A stretch of DNA of 33,964 bases from Aquimarina amphilecti (GTDB lineage: Bacteria > Bacteroidota > Bacteroidia > Flavobacteriales > Flavobacteriaceae): assembly GCF_900109375.1 (NCBI RefSeq), contig NZ_FOAB01000008.1, forward strand, positions 1 to 33,964, read 5' to 3'. Below, one piece after another: positions 1-9,747 of the stretch. Position 1 is the first letter of the stretch; every line of letters begins with the position of its first letter. A model generated the notes under the pieces. That model ran no database searches. It was not told the DNA's origin and saw nothing but the letters and a program-made list of their open reading frames with translations. The position numbers were made by a program, and so were the translations under genes.

Positions 1-77
1 GGATTTTCTTCCAAATCCGAACATCCTATTGTTGAGACTATTGTCGACAATAAGAATAAGATTTTAATTGTTTTCAT
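1..77 (-). CDS. SusD-like outer-membrane lipoprotein, N-terminal fragment
   Basis: An open frame starts at the ATG complementary to 75-77 and runs off the left edge, giving 25 full codons. It begins MKTIKILFLL, then a hydrophobic stretch, then STIGC followed by SDLEEN. This is a signal peptidase II lipobox followed by the acidic residues usual at the mature N-terminus of SusD-like glycan-binding lipoproteins. It starts 50 nt after the SusC stop on the same strand, the standard SusC-SusD order. In the family, SusD sits on the cell surface and caps the SusC channel to capture oligosaccharides. Only the leader is visible, so the SusD call rests on the lipobox, the DLEEN context and the position next to SusC. 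A different surface lipoprotein is possible but less likely. Confidence 0.8.
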   Translation of the reverse strand, partial: MKTIKILFLLSTIVSTIGCSDLEEN

Positions 78-127
78 ATGTTTTTATTTTATTACTAATG
101 TGTTATAATATTTTATTAATCAACTAG

Positions 128-3100
128 TTAAAAGGTTACGTTAATTCCGAAATTAACTGATCTAACGGTTGGGTAATTTCCAAAATCAAAACCTCTTGTA
201 GTATTAGCATTTGTAGAGCCACCAGATCCACCAGATCCAAAAAAGCTGGCTTCTGGATCTAAACCAGAGTAATCTGTGAAAGTCAGCAGGTTTTGACCAC
301 TAACCGAAACTCTCACCTTATCAATGCCCATTTTTTCAGTTACAGCATTTGGTATAGTGTATCCTAAAGCTATATTTTTTAATCTCACATATGTCCCATC
401 CTCAACAAAACGAGAAGTAAGAATTTTTTCGGTTCTTAATGCTACACGCGGTACATCTGTATTAGTGTTTGTTGGTGTCCAAGCATTCAATATATCGGTA
501 GAAGCATTAGAATCTCCAGCGTCTAATTGAATTGCAGTAAGGTTTGCAACATCACCTCCTACAGCACCTTGAAAGAAGATATTTAAATCAATATTTTTAT
601 AGGTAAAATTATTAGTAATACCGAATGTGAAATCAGGTGTAGGATCCCCAATAATTTTCTGATCATCTGTATTGATAACACCATCAGCGGTACCATTTTC
701 ATCAGGTATATCTGTAAATAACTGATCTCCTGCTTGTGCTCCTGCAAAAGTAGCAGTTCCTTCTGGCAAGTCTCCTCCTTGATACACCCCTCTATATTCA
801 TACCCCCAGAAAACTCCAGCAGCTTCTCCTTCTCTTAAAAGGTGTGTGTTCTCAGTGTTAAAATAACCAGGAGAAGCATCTAGAAATACATCGATACCTC
901 CTATTAACGTCTCAACAGTATTTGTATTAGTAGACCAATTAAAATCGGTAGTCCAGGTAAAATTGTCTTTAACAATATTTCTTGTATTTAAAGAAATTTC
1001 AAATCCTTTATTATTAATCTCCCCAATATTTCTAATACTAGCTGTGGTTAAAAATCCAAGATATTCTGGCTGACTCGCATCGGCTAAAAGTAAATCTTCA
1101 GTGTCTATATTATAATAATCTAAGGAGAGAGAAACTCTATTATTTATAAGTCCTAAATCAAAACCAATATTGGTTTGGTAAGAAGACTCCCATTGCAGAT
1201 CTGGATTTGCAGCTTGATCCGGAACAACAGCTCCAACAACATTTCCATTTATAATTCCTAATACGGTTTGGAATCTAGCTAAAGACTGATAAGCACTAAT
1301 TGCTTGATTACCCGTCACACCATAACTAGCTCTAAGCTTTAGGTTGGAGATAGTACTGTTATCTTTCAGGAAACTTTCATTAGAAATTTTCCATCCTATA
1401 GCAGCAGAAGGGAAAATAGCACTTTGATTATTTACAGCAAAATTCGACGAAGCATCTCTTCTTACTGTAGCAGTTAACAAATAACGATCATCATAGTCAA
1501 GATTTAATCTTCCAAACTGAGATTGAATTTCTATTTCAGAAAAAGATGAAGTTGGTGTCAATGCAGTAGTTCCTCCTGATAGATTGAAAAAAGAGAATGT
1601 ATTTGAGACAAAGCCTTCTGCTCCTGCAGAAGAAGTTTCTGTAGTATTTTTTTGATAAGAATATCCTGCTAGTAACGTTAAATCAAACTTACCGAATTCT
1701 TTATTATAGGTCAGATAATTTTCACTGATTACACTTGTGTTTCTAACATTTGATATAATAGCTCTTCCTCCAACATCTCCAGCAGTAATTCGTAAAGTAG
1801 AAGGCCTAAAAAGCCCATTTGTTTGATTTCGAGTACTAAAACCAAATGTAGTTTTAAAACTTAGTCCATTTAGAATTTCATAATCGGCATATAAATTAGC
1901 TCTGTAATTATCGGTTTTAGTTTCATTGATCCCTTCTGTTGCTATAGCAAAAGGATTATCAACATCATCACCAACAGAGTTAATCGTATTTACCCCATTT
2001 TCATTCAATACTCCTAAATCTGGAGCAAATCTAAAGGCTAAAGAAACTACATCATCACCACCTCCATTAGCAGTTTGACCTGTAGATTGTGTTGGAACAC
2101 CATCTTGAGCTCCTCTACTACCAAAAAGATTGATCCCTAACTTTAACTTATCGGTCATCTGGGCATCTATATTGGATAGGAAAGTTACTCGCTCGAATTC
2201 TGAATTAATAATAACACCTTCTTGTTTAAAATAATTTGCAGAAGCATAAAAATTTATATTATCACTTCCTCCTGAGAAAGAAAATTGATGATCTGAAGTA
2301 CTACCACTTCTATATAGTAAGTCTTGCCAATCTGTATTGGCAGGCCCTTGAACATAGGCAGGATTTAATTCTTGCTGATATGCTGCAAATTGATCCGCAT
2401 TTAATAAATCTAGTTCATTAGTAATATTTTGTACCGAGTAATTCGAATTAATATCAATAGATAATTTCCCTTTTCTACCTTTCTTTGTAGTGACTAGAAC
2501 GACTCCATTTGACCCTCTAGAGCCATAAATAGCTGATGCAGAAGCATCTTTAAGTACTTCTATGGATTCTATGTCATTTGCCTGAGGAAAAACAGCGCCT
2601 ACAAAACCATCTACAACAATAAGCGGATCACTGTTTGCGTTGATCGAGGTATTCCCTCTAACTTGAATGTTAACAGCAGATCCAGGCTCACCTCCATTAT
2701 TGGATTGAACCACAACACCAGCTGCACGCCCTTGAAGTGCTTGTGCTGCATTCAACACAGGAAAAGCCGTTAATTCATCCGATTTTACAGAAGATACAGA
2801 ACCTGTTACATCACTCTTGCGCTGAGATCCATAACCCACAACAACGATTTGCTCTAAAGATTCTATTGATGCAGATAAAATAACATTAATACTTTTTTGA
2901 CTACCAACTAATATCTCTTGATCCGCAAACCCGATATAAGAAAATACTAAAATAGCTTTTTCATCTGGCGCCTTTATAGTATATAAACCATCAAAATCAG
3001 TAGTAGTACCAATAGGTTTGTTTTTTACGCTAACGTTAGCACCAAGAATAGGAACTCCACCTTCTGATGTAACTGTTCCTGTAATCTCAATTTGTGCAGA

Positions 3101-3178
3101 TAACGATGACCCCATCATTAATAACAAAATTGGAATACATCTTCTTAATATTTTAAAATATGTAAACTTTTCATTCAT
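128..3178 (-). CDS. SusC-like TonB-dependent outer-membrane oligosaccharide transporter
   Basis: The product has 1016 residues, a normal length for SusC proteins. It has a signal peptide (about 1-28, ending SLSAQ), a carboxypeptidase-D regulatory-like beta-sandwich (about 30-105, with ITGTVTSEGG and GANVSVKN), a plug domain opening with VVVGYGSQRKSDVTGSV, the plug motif IEVLKDASASAIYGSRGSNG, and a C-terminal 22-strand barrel region ending in an aromatic residue (NFGINVTF). SusC proteins import oligosaccharides across the outer membrane using TonB energy. The SusD-like gene follows 50 nt downstream. There is no N-terminal STN domain, so it is probably not an anti-sigma-coupled transducer; the adjacent hybrid regulator is the more likely controller. 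The substrate cannot be read from this protein; ulvan oligosaccharides are inferred from the lyases in the window. Confidence 0.95.
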   Translation of the reverse strand: MNEKFTYFKILRRCIPILLLMMGSSLSAQIEITGTVTSEGGVPILGANVSVKNKPIGTTTDFDGLYTIKAPDEKAILVFSYIGFADQEILVGSQKSINVILSASIESLEQIVVVGYGSQRKSDVTGSVSSVKSDELTAFPVLNAAQALQGRAAGVVVQSNNGGEPGSAVNIQVRGNTSINANSDPLIVVDGFVGAVFPQANDIESIEVLKDASASAIYGSRGSNGVVLVTTKKGRKGKLSIDINSNYSVQNITNELDLLNADQFAAYQQELNPAYVQGPANTDWQDLLYRSGSTSDHQFSFSGGSDNINFYASANYFKQEGVIINSEFERVTFLSNIDAQMTDKLKLGINLFGSRGAQDGVPTQSTGQTANGGGDDVVSLAFRFAPDLGVLNENGVNTINSVGDDVDNPFAIATEGINETKTDNYRANLYADYEILNGLSFKTTFGFSTRNQTNGLFRPSTLRITAGDVGGRAIISNVRNTSVISENYLTYNKEFGKFDLTLLAGYSYQKNTTETSSAGAEGFVSNTFSFFNLSGGTTALTPTSSFSEIEIQSQFGRLNLDYDDRYLLTATVRRDASSNFAVNNQSAIFPSAAIGWKISNESFLKDNSTISNLKLRASYGVTGNQAISAYQSLARFQTVLGIINGNVVGAVVPDQAANPDLQWESSYQTNIGFDLGLINNRVSLSLDYYNIDTEDLLLADASQPEYLGFLTTASIRNIGEINNKGFEISLNTRNIVKDNFTWTTDFNWSTNTNTVETLIGGIDVFLDASPGYFNTENTHLLREGEAAGVFWGYEYRGVYQGGDLPEGTATFAGAQAGDQLFTDIPDENGTADGVINTDDQKIIGDPTPDFTFGITNNFTYKNIDLNIFFQGAVGGDVANLTAIQLDAGDSNASTDILNAWTPTNTNTDVPRVALRTEKILTSRFVEDGTYVRLKNIALGYTIPNAVTEKMGIDKVRVSVSGQNLLTFTDYSGLDPEASFFGSGGSGGSTNANTTRGFDFGNYPTVRSVNFGINVTF

Positions 3179-3417
3179 GAGTGATTGATTTATGTTAGTG
3201 TGTGCATGTGTTTAATACAGATATATAATTAGGAGACAAAAAAATATGACACACAACGAAAAGAAGAGTTGTAAAAAAATATATCTGTTTTGTTTCCTAT
3301 TCATACTCAAACCTACTTAAAACAGTATATCTAAAAGTCCTAAAAAGGGTATACTTCTGTACTAAACACTGAAAATGAATACCTAACAATAGATATTCAC
3401 ATTAAAACGATGTCTTT

Positions 3418-6400
3418 TTAAGAAAAGAATTTTGATGCGTATTCTGAAGGGGTTTGATCGAAGTGTTTTTTAAAACATTTTGTAAAATATTTTGGGTTTC
3501 TAAAACCAACTTTATAACAAACTTCTGAGATATTTATTTGACCTAACTCTAATAATTGAGATGCTCTTTTCATTCGGATAGAATGAATAAACTCATTAGG
3601 TGTCAAATTTGTCCAACCTTTTATTTTAGAAAATAACATCGTTCTACTTACACCCAGTTCTGAACTGAAATATGGAATATCAAAAGAGGTATTACTTATA
3701 TTTTCTTCAACAATTTTAACGGCTTTCTTTAATAACTCCTCATCTATTGAAGTTACCGTAATATCAGATGATTTAAATTCATTTGATGAGAATTTTTCTT
3801 TTTGCTTTTTTACAGATGAAAGAAGATTACGAATAGTCAATAAAAATTCTTTTACATTAAAAGGTTTATTAATGTAAGCATCTGCTCCAGACTCTAATCC
3901 ATCAAATTTATAAATCAATGAAGTCCTAGAAGTCAATAAAACAAAAGGAATATGACTCGTTCGAATATCATTTTTTATTTTAGAACATAATTCGGTCCCT
4001 TCCATTTTAGGCATAATCACATCACTTATTATTAAGTCTGGAATTTTTTGTATTGCTTTTTTAAATGCTACTTGTCCATTTTCTGCCTTAATTACCTGAT
4101 AATAATCCTTAAGCATATCTCCAACAAAATTTCTCAACTCATCATTATCCTCCGCAATTAAAATCAATGGTTTTTCATCTTCCTTAAAAACCATTTCCAT
4201 GTCTAGTTCCTTATTTTTCTTAGCAGTAAAAATTTGATTTTTATATTGAGTAATATCATCACTAATCTTAAAATCCTTTATAATATCTGTTTCGTTTAAA
4301 TGAGATTTACCTTTTTTAAGACTTACTCTAAAAACAGTTCCTTTTTCTAATTCGGTATCCACAACTTCTATAATACCCTGATGTAATTCGACAGCTTTTT
4401 TGGCTATTGACAATCCAATTCCACTGGCTTGATTAAATTGTTTCTGATAATCCTTATCGCCAGCCACTTCATAAAAACGATCAAATACTTTATCCACAAA
4501 CTCTTTATCAATCCCTTTACCTGTATCCTTTATTTCAACAATTGCATTATTATCTTCCTCAAAAATTCTAACATGAATCTCTCCTCCTTCTGGAGTATAT
4601 TTAAATGCATTGGAAATTAAGTTATAAAACACCCTCTCCAATTTATATCGATCAAAGTATACTTTTATGTTTTCGGAAGAAGTTTCAAACGTGTACGTAT
4701 AAAACCCCGCTTTGGCAAATTCATTAAATGATAAATAAATCTCCTTTAAATATTTCACCAAATTCCCTTCTGCAACCTGTAATTTAGAATGCTTATTTTC
4801 AAATTTTCTAAAATCTAACAACTGATTTATCAATTTCAATAATTGATCTGCATTGCGTTCTATAACTAATAAACGTTTATACATCTTATTACTACCTTGA
4901 TAATTCTCTATCAACTGTTGTAAAGGTGCTATAATCAAAGCTAGCGGAGTTCTAAATTCATGAGAGATATTTGTGAAAAATTCTAACTTAGAACGATTCA
5001 TTTCTTCTTTCCTAATATTTTCTAGATGTTCTAAATCCAATTCATGCTTTAGTTTGGTTTTTGCTTTATTAATTTTATTCAATCCAAACAATGCCAATAT
5101 TATAGCCAAGAAATATCCAGCAAAAGCAAGCGGGCTTTTCCAAGGAGCCGGCTTCAATGATATTCTTAATTGTGTAGATTCGTTATTCCAAACATTATCA
5201 TTATTTGCTCCTTTTACTTCAAAAGTGTAATCTCCAGGTTTTTGTATCGTATAATTTACTTCTGTATTTTTCGTATACTGCCATTGATCATCCAACCCTA
5301 CTAATCGATACGCATATTGATTATTTGATGGATTAATAAAGTTAGGCATAGCAAAACTAATCCCAAAAGAAGCTTGATCGTGTAATAATGTTAATTCATC
5401 GGTATATGAAACACTCCTTTTTAGCACTTTCTCATTTCCATAAGTATCAATTTTTTTTCCTTGAACATTAAAATCTGTTAAAACCACTTGGGGCACAAAA
5501 GTGTTCTTTTTTATCTGATTGGGATTTAAAAAAGAAACTCCAGATGGACCTCCAAAATAGAGACCTCCATTCTTAGCTTTTAAACAGGAGTTATTATTAA
5601 ACTCGTTACTGATCAACCCATCTGTTTGATTATAAAGAATTGAAGTTTGGTTATTAGGATTATATGCTACAATACCCTTATTAGAACTTATCCAAATAAC
5701 ATCATCATCGTATTCCACAATACTAAAGACTGTACTAATCTTTGTTCCTAATACATTAAGCTCTAATCTAGAAAACTTATTATCATCAAATTTATAAATT
5801 CCATTTGCCTTAGTTCCAACATAGAGTATCCCTCTTTTATCTTCATATATGCTTAAAATATCATCTCCTGATAATTGTTCTTCATTAAAAAAGAAACGCT
5901 TTACTCTGATTATTTCTTCGTTATTTAGTTTACTTTTTTCAATATAATTAAGCCCATTTTGAGTACCAATCCATAGATTAGAATCTTTGTCAACAAGTAA
6001 AACTCTAATTCTATCATTAGAAAGTGATTTTTGATTTATATCATTATGATCTATAAACCTAAAATCCTTGCTTATTAAATTGTATTGAATTAGACCTTTA
6101 CCAAAAGTCCCTAAATACATAAAATCGCTAGATTTTTCAATTGCATATACTCCAACATCCTTAAGAAGTACTTTTAAATCTCTACTTAACCCATCTGTAA
6201 CAAAACTCTTAGAATCTACATTATACAAGGCTACCCCCGCATTATAGGTTCCAATCCAAAGTTTTTGGTTATTTAGAAATAATGATTTTATACTAAGACT
6301 GGGTAGTTTGCTATCTGAAATTTTTTGAAGATCAAAAGATTGATTTTTATTTAAATCCAATATACTAATGCCTTTCCCTTCTGTTCCAAAATATAAATTA

Positions 6401-7524
6401 TTCTTATCGTCTTGTATTATACTACTAACCACACCATATTCGATGTCATCACTATTATTTTTTCTAAGAGATATGAAATTAGAATTAGATTCATCCCAAA
6501 TATTAATCCCTCCGTAATAAGTTCCGAGCCAGGTTGAACCTTTTCTATCAATAAAAATTGTTTTGATAGAATTCCTACTAAGACTTTTTATGTTATTTTG
6601 TTGATGCTTGATAGAAATAATAGAATCATCAATATTTTTTATACAAAGACCATCATAGGTTGCAATCCAAAGTGCACCCCGATTATCTATGGATAGACTT
6701 CTAACATCTTTATTGATTACTTGATTTTTGGTAGTCTTTCTTACACGACCAAAAGAATCAGAAGTTAAATCGTAATAGTTAAGACCTCCATATTTAGTTC
6801 CAATCCACAGCCTATCTTTATCATCTTGTACAATAGCTTGAATATAAGAGTCACTTAAGCTATTTGATTTTTGATTACTATAAAATCTCTTAAAAACAAA
6901 ATCATTATCATTCCTTGTTTTTAACTTATTTAAACCATTTGCTGTCCCTATCCAAATATCTTTTTTATTGTCTTCATATATACTTAAAATATAATTATTC
7001 GAAAGACTCGAAGCATTAGCAGGGTTATTCTTGATTGTAATAAATGAATCTGATTCTCTATTATATACCATAAGACCGTTAGAAGAACCAAACCAAAGTT
7101 CTCCATTATCCAACATGTGAATAGACCAAATTGTATTGTCTGAGATACTTCCTTTTTTACTAGAATGAAAATATGATTTGAATATATTAAGTTTTGGATC
7201 GTATCTATTTAATCCATTATATGTTCCAATCCAGATAAAACCTTCTTGATCTTCTTGTATGGATAAAATGTCATTATTACTAATTGAAGTGGAGTCATTA
7301 AGTATATTTCTATACACCGTAAAATTATCACCATCATATTTATTCAATCCATCTCTAGTTCCTATCCACATTCGACCTAATCGATCTTGATGAATAGCAA
7401 TTACTGTACTTTGTGATAATCCATCTGAGGTAAAAAGATGTAAAAATTTATTATAAAAATTATCTTGAGCAATAGATAAAGTTGAAATAAAAAATAATAG
7501 TAATGCGTATATATGCTTCATCAA
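3418..7524 (-). CDS. Hybrid two-component system regulator (sensor kinase fused to response regulator, AraC-type output)
   Basis: This 1368-residue one-protein signalling system matches the usual HTCS length. After a signal peptide (1-19) come about a dozen Reg_prop beta-propeller repeats with the signature IWIGT.nGLn.y (about 25-690). A Y_Y_Y domain (about 708-792) and one membrane span (about 798-820) follow. The kinase has the H-box NISHEFRTP with phospho-acceptor H855, the N-box NLISNAFKYTPEGG, and the ATP-lid motifs DTGKGID and GIGLSIAKK. The receiver has the acidic pair EDND and phospho-acceptor D1168 in ISDVIMPKMEG. A C-terminal AraC helix-turn-helix ends the protein, with VCYKVGFRNPKYFTKCFKK. 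HTCS proteins bind a glycan breakdown product in the periplasm and activate their locus in the cytoplasm. All key residues are present, so it should be functional. It is 240 nt upstream of SusC and 102 nt downstream of the beta-helix gene on the same strand. Confidence 0.97.
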   Translation of the reverse strand: MMKHIYALLLFFISTLSIAQDNFYNKFLHLFTSDGLSQSTVIAIHQDRLGRMWIGTRDGLNKYDGDNFTVYRNILNDSTSISNNDILSIQEDQEGFIWIGTYNGLNRYDPKLNIFKSYFHSSKKGSISDNTIWSIHMLDNGELWFGSSNGLMVYNRESDSFITIKNNPANASSLSNNYILSIYEDNKKDIWIGTANGLNKLKTRNDNDFVFKRFYSNQKSNSLSDSYIQAIVQDDKDRLWIGTKYGGLNYYDLTSDSFGRVRKTTKNQVINKDVRSLSIDNRGALWIATYDGLCIKNIDDSIISIKHQQNNIKSLSRNSIKTIFIDRKGSTWLGTYYGGINIWDESNSNFISLRKNNSDDIEYGVVSSIIQDDKNNLYFGTEGKGISILDLNKNQSFDLQKISDSKLPSLSIKSLFLNNQKLWIGTYNAGVALYNVDSKSFVTDGLSRDLKVLLKDVGVYAIEKSSDFMYLGTFGKGLIQYNLISKDFRFIDHNDINQKSLSNDRIRVLLVDKDSNLWIGTQNGLNYIEKSKLNNEEIIRVKRFFFNEEQLSGDDILSIYEDKRGILYVGTKANGIYKFDDNKFSRLELNVLGTKISTVFSIVEYDDDVIWISSNKGIVAYNPNNQTSILYNQTDGLISNEFNNNSCLKAKNGGLYFGGPSGVSFLNPNQIKKNTFVPQVVLTDFNVQGKKIDTYGNEKVLKRSVSYTDELTLLHDQASFGISFAMPNFINPSNNQYAYRLVGLDDQWQYTKNTEVNYTIQKPGDYTFEVKGANNDNVWNNESTQLRISLKPAPWKSPLAFAGYFLAIILALFGLNKINKAKTKLKHELDLEHLENIRKEEMNRSKLEFFTNISHEFRTPLALIIAPLQQLIENYQGSNKMYKRLLVIERNADQLLKLINQLLDFRKFENKHSKLQVAEGNLVKYLKEIYLSFNEFAKAGFYTYTFETSSENIKVYFDRYKLERVFYNLISNAFKYTPEGGEIHVRIFEEDNNAIVEIKDTGKGIDKEFVDKVFDRFYEVAGDKDYQKQFNQASGIGLSIAKKAVELHQGIIEVVDTELEKGTVFRVSLKKGKSHLNETDIIKDFKISDDITQYKNQIFTAKKNKELDMEMVFKEDEKPLILIAEDNDELRNFVGDMLKDYYQVIKAENGQVAFKKAIQKIPDLIISDVIMPKMEGTELCSKIKNDIRTSHIPFVLLTSRTSLIYKFDGLESGADAYINKPFNVKEFLLTIRNLLSSVKKQKEKFSSNEFKSSDITVTSIDEELLKKAVKIVEENISNTSFDIPYFSSELGVSRTMLFSKIKGWTNLTPNEFIHSIRMKRASQLLELGQINISEVCYKVGFRNPKYFTKCFKKHFDQTPSEYASKFFS

Positions 7525-7626
7525 TTCCCTTAAAATTTCCTCCTAATAACGTTTTAAACTTCAAAATATTAAGTAAATGTTAATAATTTAACGTTTAAGA
7601 CTAATTCATTTTTGCTTTCTAATTTT

Positions 7627-9297
7627 TTAATTCTTTAATCTTCTCTTAAGTTGATACTTATACAAGGAAGGAATTAATTTTATGTCTTCATTTACAAAAC
7701 CTACATAGGCATCTGGATTGTAGTTAATTACTATCTTTTGATTTCCCCAGACACCTACTAACCTAGCATTAGGCCCATCGTTCATTCCATCTAAACTTAT
7801 GAGTTCTTCATTCTTTAGAGTATTCAAAAAATTTACTCTAATATTCCAAAAAGTATTATATGATGCATGTGAAGGTTTCCAATAACCTGCTCCACCACCT
7901 GTAAAAAGAGGATATGAGTCATTTTCTAATGTATTTAAATGAACAGTTATTAAATCAAATAAATTTTGATGATTCACACCTGAGTGTTGATCTAAAATTG
8001 GATTTTTAAAAACTTCGCAGTTATGATAAACGCTTTTAGTAGAAAAAGTATTAAAGCTTAAAGGATGCATTACATCATTATGAACAGATAAATTCTTAAC
8101 TAAAACATTATGTACTCCTCCCATTTGTACTGTATAATGACCTTTCTTTTTCCCGGTAGTCTTAATATCTTTAATGGTTACATTAGCAATGGCTTCTGTT
8201 AATATACCACTGTCAGAATTTTCTATAATCACATTTTGAACCCAACTATTAAAAACTCTGGTCAAGTAAATTCCATTATATCCCTGCTCTACATGATGAG
8301 CTATACGATTAGAAAAAGGAAATGTAATTTTGAAATTCTGAATCCCCACTTCTTTTAAATGATCCCATTTTATTATTCTCACCTCATATTCAGGAATAAT
8401 CTCTGTTAATAATGGAGATTTAATTATGACTTGATTTCGAACTATCTCTTCAATTTGTGCCTGTTGACGAATTAATGGCAGGTTGGTATAGTTCCAATGA
8501 TGAGATCCAATTTTTAAATTTTTAGTATCTCCATATAATTCTCTTAATATATTTGCCTCTTTGCCCTTTTTATTAAACCATTGTATTTCTACAACGTCTC
8601 CTTTATTTAACCCTAAATCATTATGAACTTTAAATGAGACTGAACCACGTTTTGCATTATCAATAGTTCCCAAAACTTTAGGCTCTTTATCATATTTTTT
8701 AAGGTAGGATTTTACCCTAGCACCAGGAATTCTAGTCCAAAACATACCTCCTGACCAAGAATATTGAGAAAAAGGAAGGAAAATGTTCTTTTCTTCTTCT
8801 TTTTGAATTTTATCTAGTTTAACCAGATATTCTCTAAGTTCCTTTAAATCATTAGGATCTTTTAAATACATCATTGGTCTTGGGCAGAAAATTTCAGTTC
8901 CATTACTTCCTACTCCCTGACCATTAAGTATAATGTTGCTCCTTTCGAAATATAATACTTCACTTAAAATTATCCTTCCTGCAGGTAATTGAATTAATAC
9001 TGGTTCTTTTACCTGATGAGCTTTCTCAAAAACTCTCAATAACGCTTTAGAATCATCTTTTTCATCATTTGCAACAACCCCAAAATCAATTGCGTTCAGT
9101 ACAGTAATATCATCTGATATTTTTATCTCCTTCTCTCCAAATTGATACCCAGCATAACTATAATTAGGAATATAAGGACCTTTATTAGCAACTAACTCCG
9201 ACAAAGAATATTCTTCCTGAGAAGAAGCTCCGATGACCCGTAATAGCAATAAAAATAAGAAAACAGTACTTGAATTGTTTTTGTCATTTATTCGCAT
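7627..9297 (-). CDS. Secreted right-handed beta-helix protein, DUF4955/pectate-lyase-3-like
   Basis: The product has 556 residues. It has a hydrophobic N-terminal signal (about 10-27, ending GASSQ), then an opening typical of pectate-lyase-3 beta-helices (NAIDFGVVANDEKDDSKALL, about 68-88) with the first helix coils LPAGRIILSE and NIILNGQG. Later coils are visible at VQNVIIENSDSGILTEAIANV and NVLVKNLSVHND. The C-terminal part (from about HPLSFNTFSTKSVYHNCEVF onward, with DQHSGVNHQNLFD and LFTGGGAGYWKPS) resembles what I know as DUF4955. Beta-helix proteins of this kind are usually polysaccharide lyases, hydrolases or epimerases, but I know of no assigned reaction for this group. There is no T9SS tail, so it is probably periplasmic. 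It is 102 nt upstream of the regulator on the same strand and divergent from the uronate operon. The activity is unknown; processing of oligo-uronides is an inference from context. Confidence 0.75.
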   Translation of the reverse strand: MRINDKNNSSTVFLFLLLLRVIGASSQEEYSLSELVANKGPYIPNYSYAGYQFGEKEIKISDDITVLNAIDFGVVANDEKDDSKALLRVFEKAHQVKEPVLIQLPAGRIILSEVLYFERSNIILNGQGVGSNGTEIFCPRPMMYLKDPNDLKELREYLVKLDKIQKEEEKNIFLPFSQYSWSGGMFWTRIPGARVKSYLKKYDKEPKVLGTIDNAKRGSVSFKVHNDLGLNKGDVVEIQWFNKKGKEANILRELYGDTKNLKIGSHHWNYTNLPLIRQQAQIEEIVRNQVIIKSPLLTEIIPEYEVRIIKWDHLKEVGIQNFKITFPFSNRIAHHVEQGYNGIYLTRVFNSWVQNVIIENSDSGILTEAIANVTIKDIKTTGKKKGHYTVQMGGVHNVLVKNLSVHNDVMHPLSFNTFSTKSVYHNCEVFKNPILDQHSGVNHQNLFDLITVHLNTLENDSYPLFTGGGAGYWKPSHASYNTFWNIRVNFLNTLKNEELISLDGMNDGPNARLVGVWGNQKIVINYNPDAYVGFVNEDIKLIPSLYKYQLKRRLKN

Positions 9298-9365
9298 TCT
9301 ATATTTCTTTTTATAGTCCTAGAAAAACTTATTTTATCATTATTATATGTTATCAACAGTACTCA

Positions 9366-9394
9366 TACATTTATAAGTTAAAACTTAAAATGTA
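9366..9394. promoter_or_regulatory. Interrupted palindrome in the leader of the beta-helix gene
   Basis: Left arm TACATTT-A-TAAGTT (9366-9379) pairs with right arm AACTTAAAATGTA (9382-9394), leaving one bulged base and a 2-nt loop. It lies 69-97 nt upstream of the leftward start codon. It could be a dimer operator or a 5'-UTR hairpin; the sequence does not decide between them. Confidence 0.4.
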
Positions 9395-9708
9395 CCTCTC
9401 TATTCTAAGAATAAGTTTATCGATTATAATCTATTATGAAAAATAGGTTGTCTCAAAACTATTAAAACCTACTATCCTAATAGTTCGGATTAAGGGCGCT
9501 AATTGTTCGAATAATTCAAAAATTACCTTCAAAATTTATCAAATACTTAATACAATCCTTTGAAAACAAACAACATATTCAATTTTTTAAGAAAATTTAC
9601 ATTTAAACCAGTGAAAAATTAATTAACTGAAAACCAGTACATTGTACTTTTTTATGCTTATTTCCGTATGATCCTTCTCTAAAATTTAAATCTTAATTGT
9701 AATAAAAG

Positions 9709-9722
9709 TTTCAAATTTGAAA
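9709..9722. promoter_or_regulatory. Perfect 14-nt palindrome upstream of the uronate operon
   Basis: TTTCAAATTTGAAA is a perfect palindrome ending 25 nt before the ATG of the first operon gene. The position suits an operator or activator half-site pair. A second palindrome, AGTAC-ATT-GTACT, sits about 60 nt further upstream. In AT-rich DNA a palindrome this short can occur by chance. Confidence 0.3.
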
Positions 9723-9747
9723 TAGATGAATTTTTTCTATTGTAAAT

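Larger units (their letters stand above)
9298..9747. promoter_or_regulatory. Divergent intergenic control region with inverted repeats
   Basis: This 450-nt region separates the leftward beta-helix gene from the rightward uronate operon, so it should hold both promoters. I see no gene in it. Structures present: an interrupted palindrome at 9366-9394; the inverted repeat AACTATTA/TAATAGTT at 9457-9464 and 9478-9485; the direct repeat AAACCAGT at 9605-9612 and 9631-9638; AGTAC-ATT-GTACT at 9636-9648; and the perfect 14-nt palindrome TTTCAAATTTGAAA at 9709-9722, which is 25 nt before the operon's first ATG. On the minus strand TAGTTTTG (9454-9461) fits the Bacteroidota -7 consensus TAnnTTTG for the leftward gene, but I find no convincing -33 element. 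I find no good -7 match for the rightward operon. Confidence 0.5.

Noticed and set aside
583..801. Overlapping alternative-frame open frames inside the SusC gene, and similar ones inside the other large genes (for example 10897-11181, 16048-16329, 21145-21411, 26027-26260)
   Set aside because: They lie wholly within well-supported genes in other frames, have low-complexity or nonsense-like composition and show no domain or leader of their own.
3179..3417. A promoter of TAnnTTTG type for SusC around the run of T residues (minus strand near 3235-3250)
   Set aside because: The T-run ends in TTTG but lacks TA at the required spacing, and no -33 element is visible, so no promoter was called.
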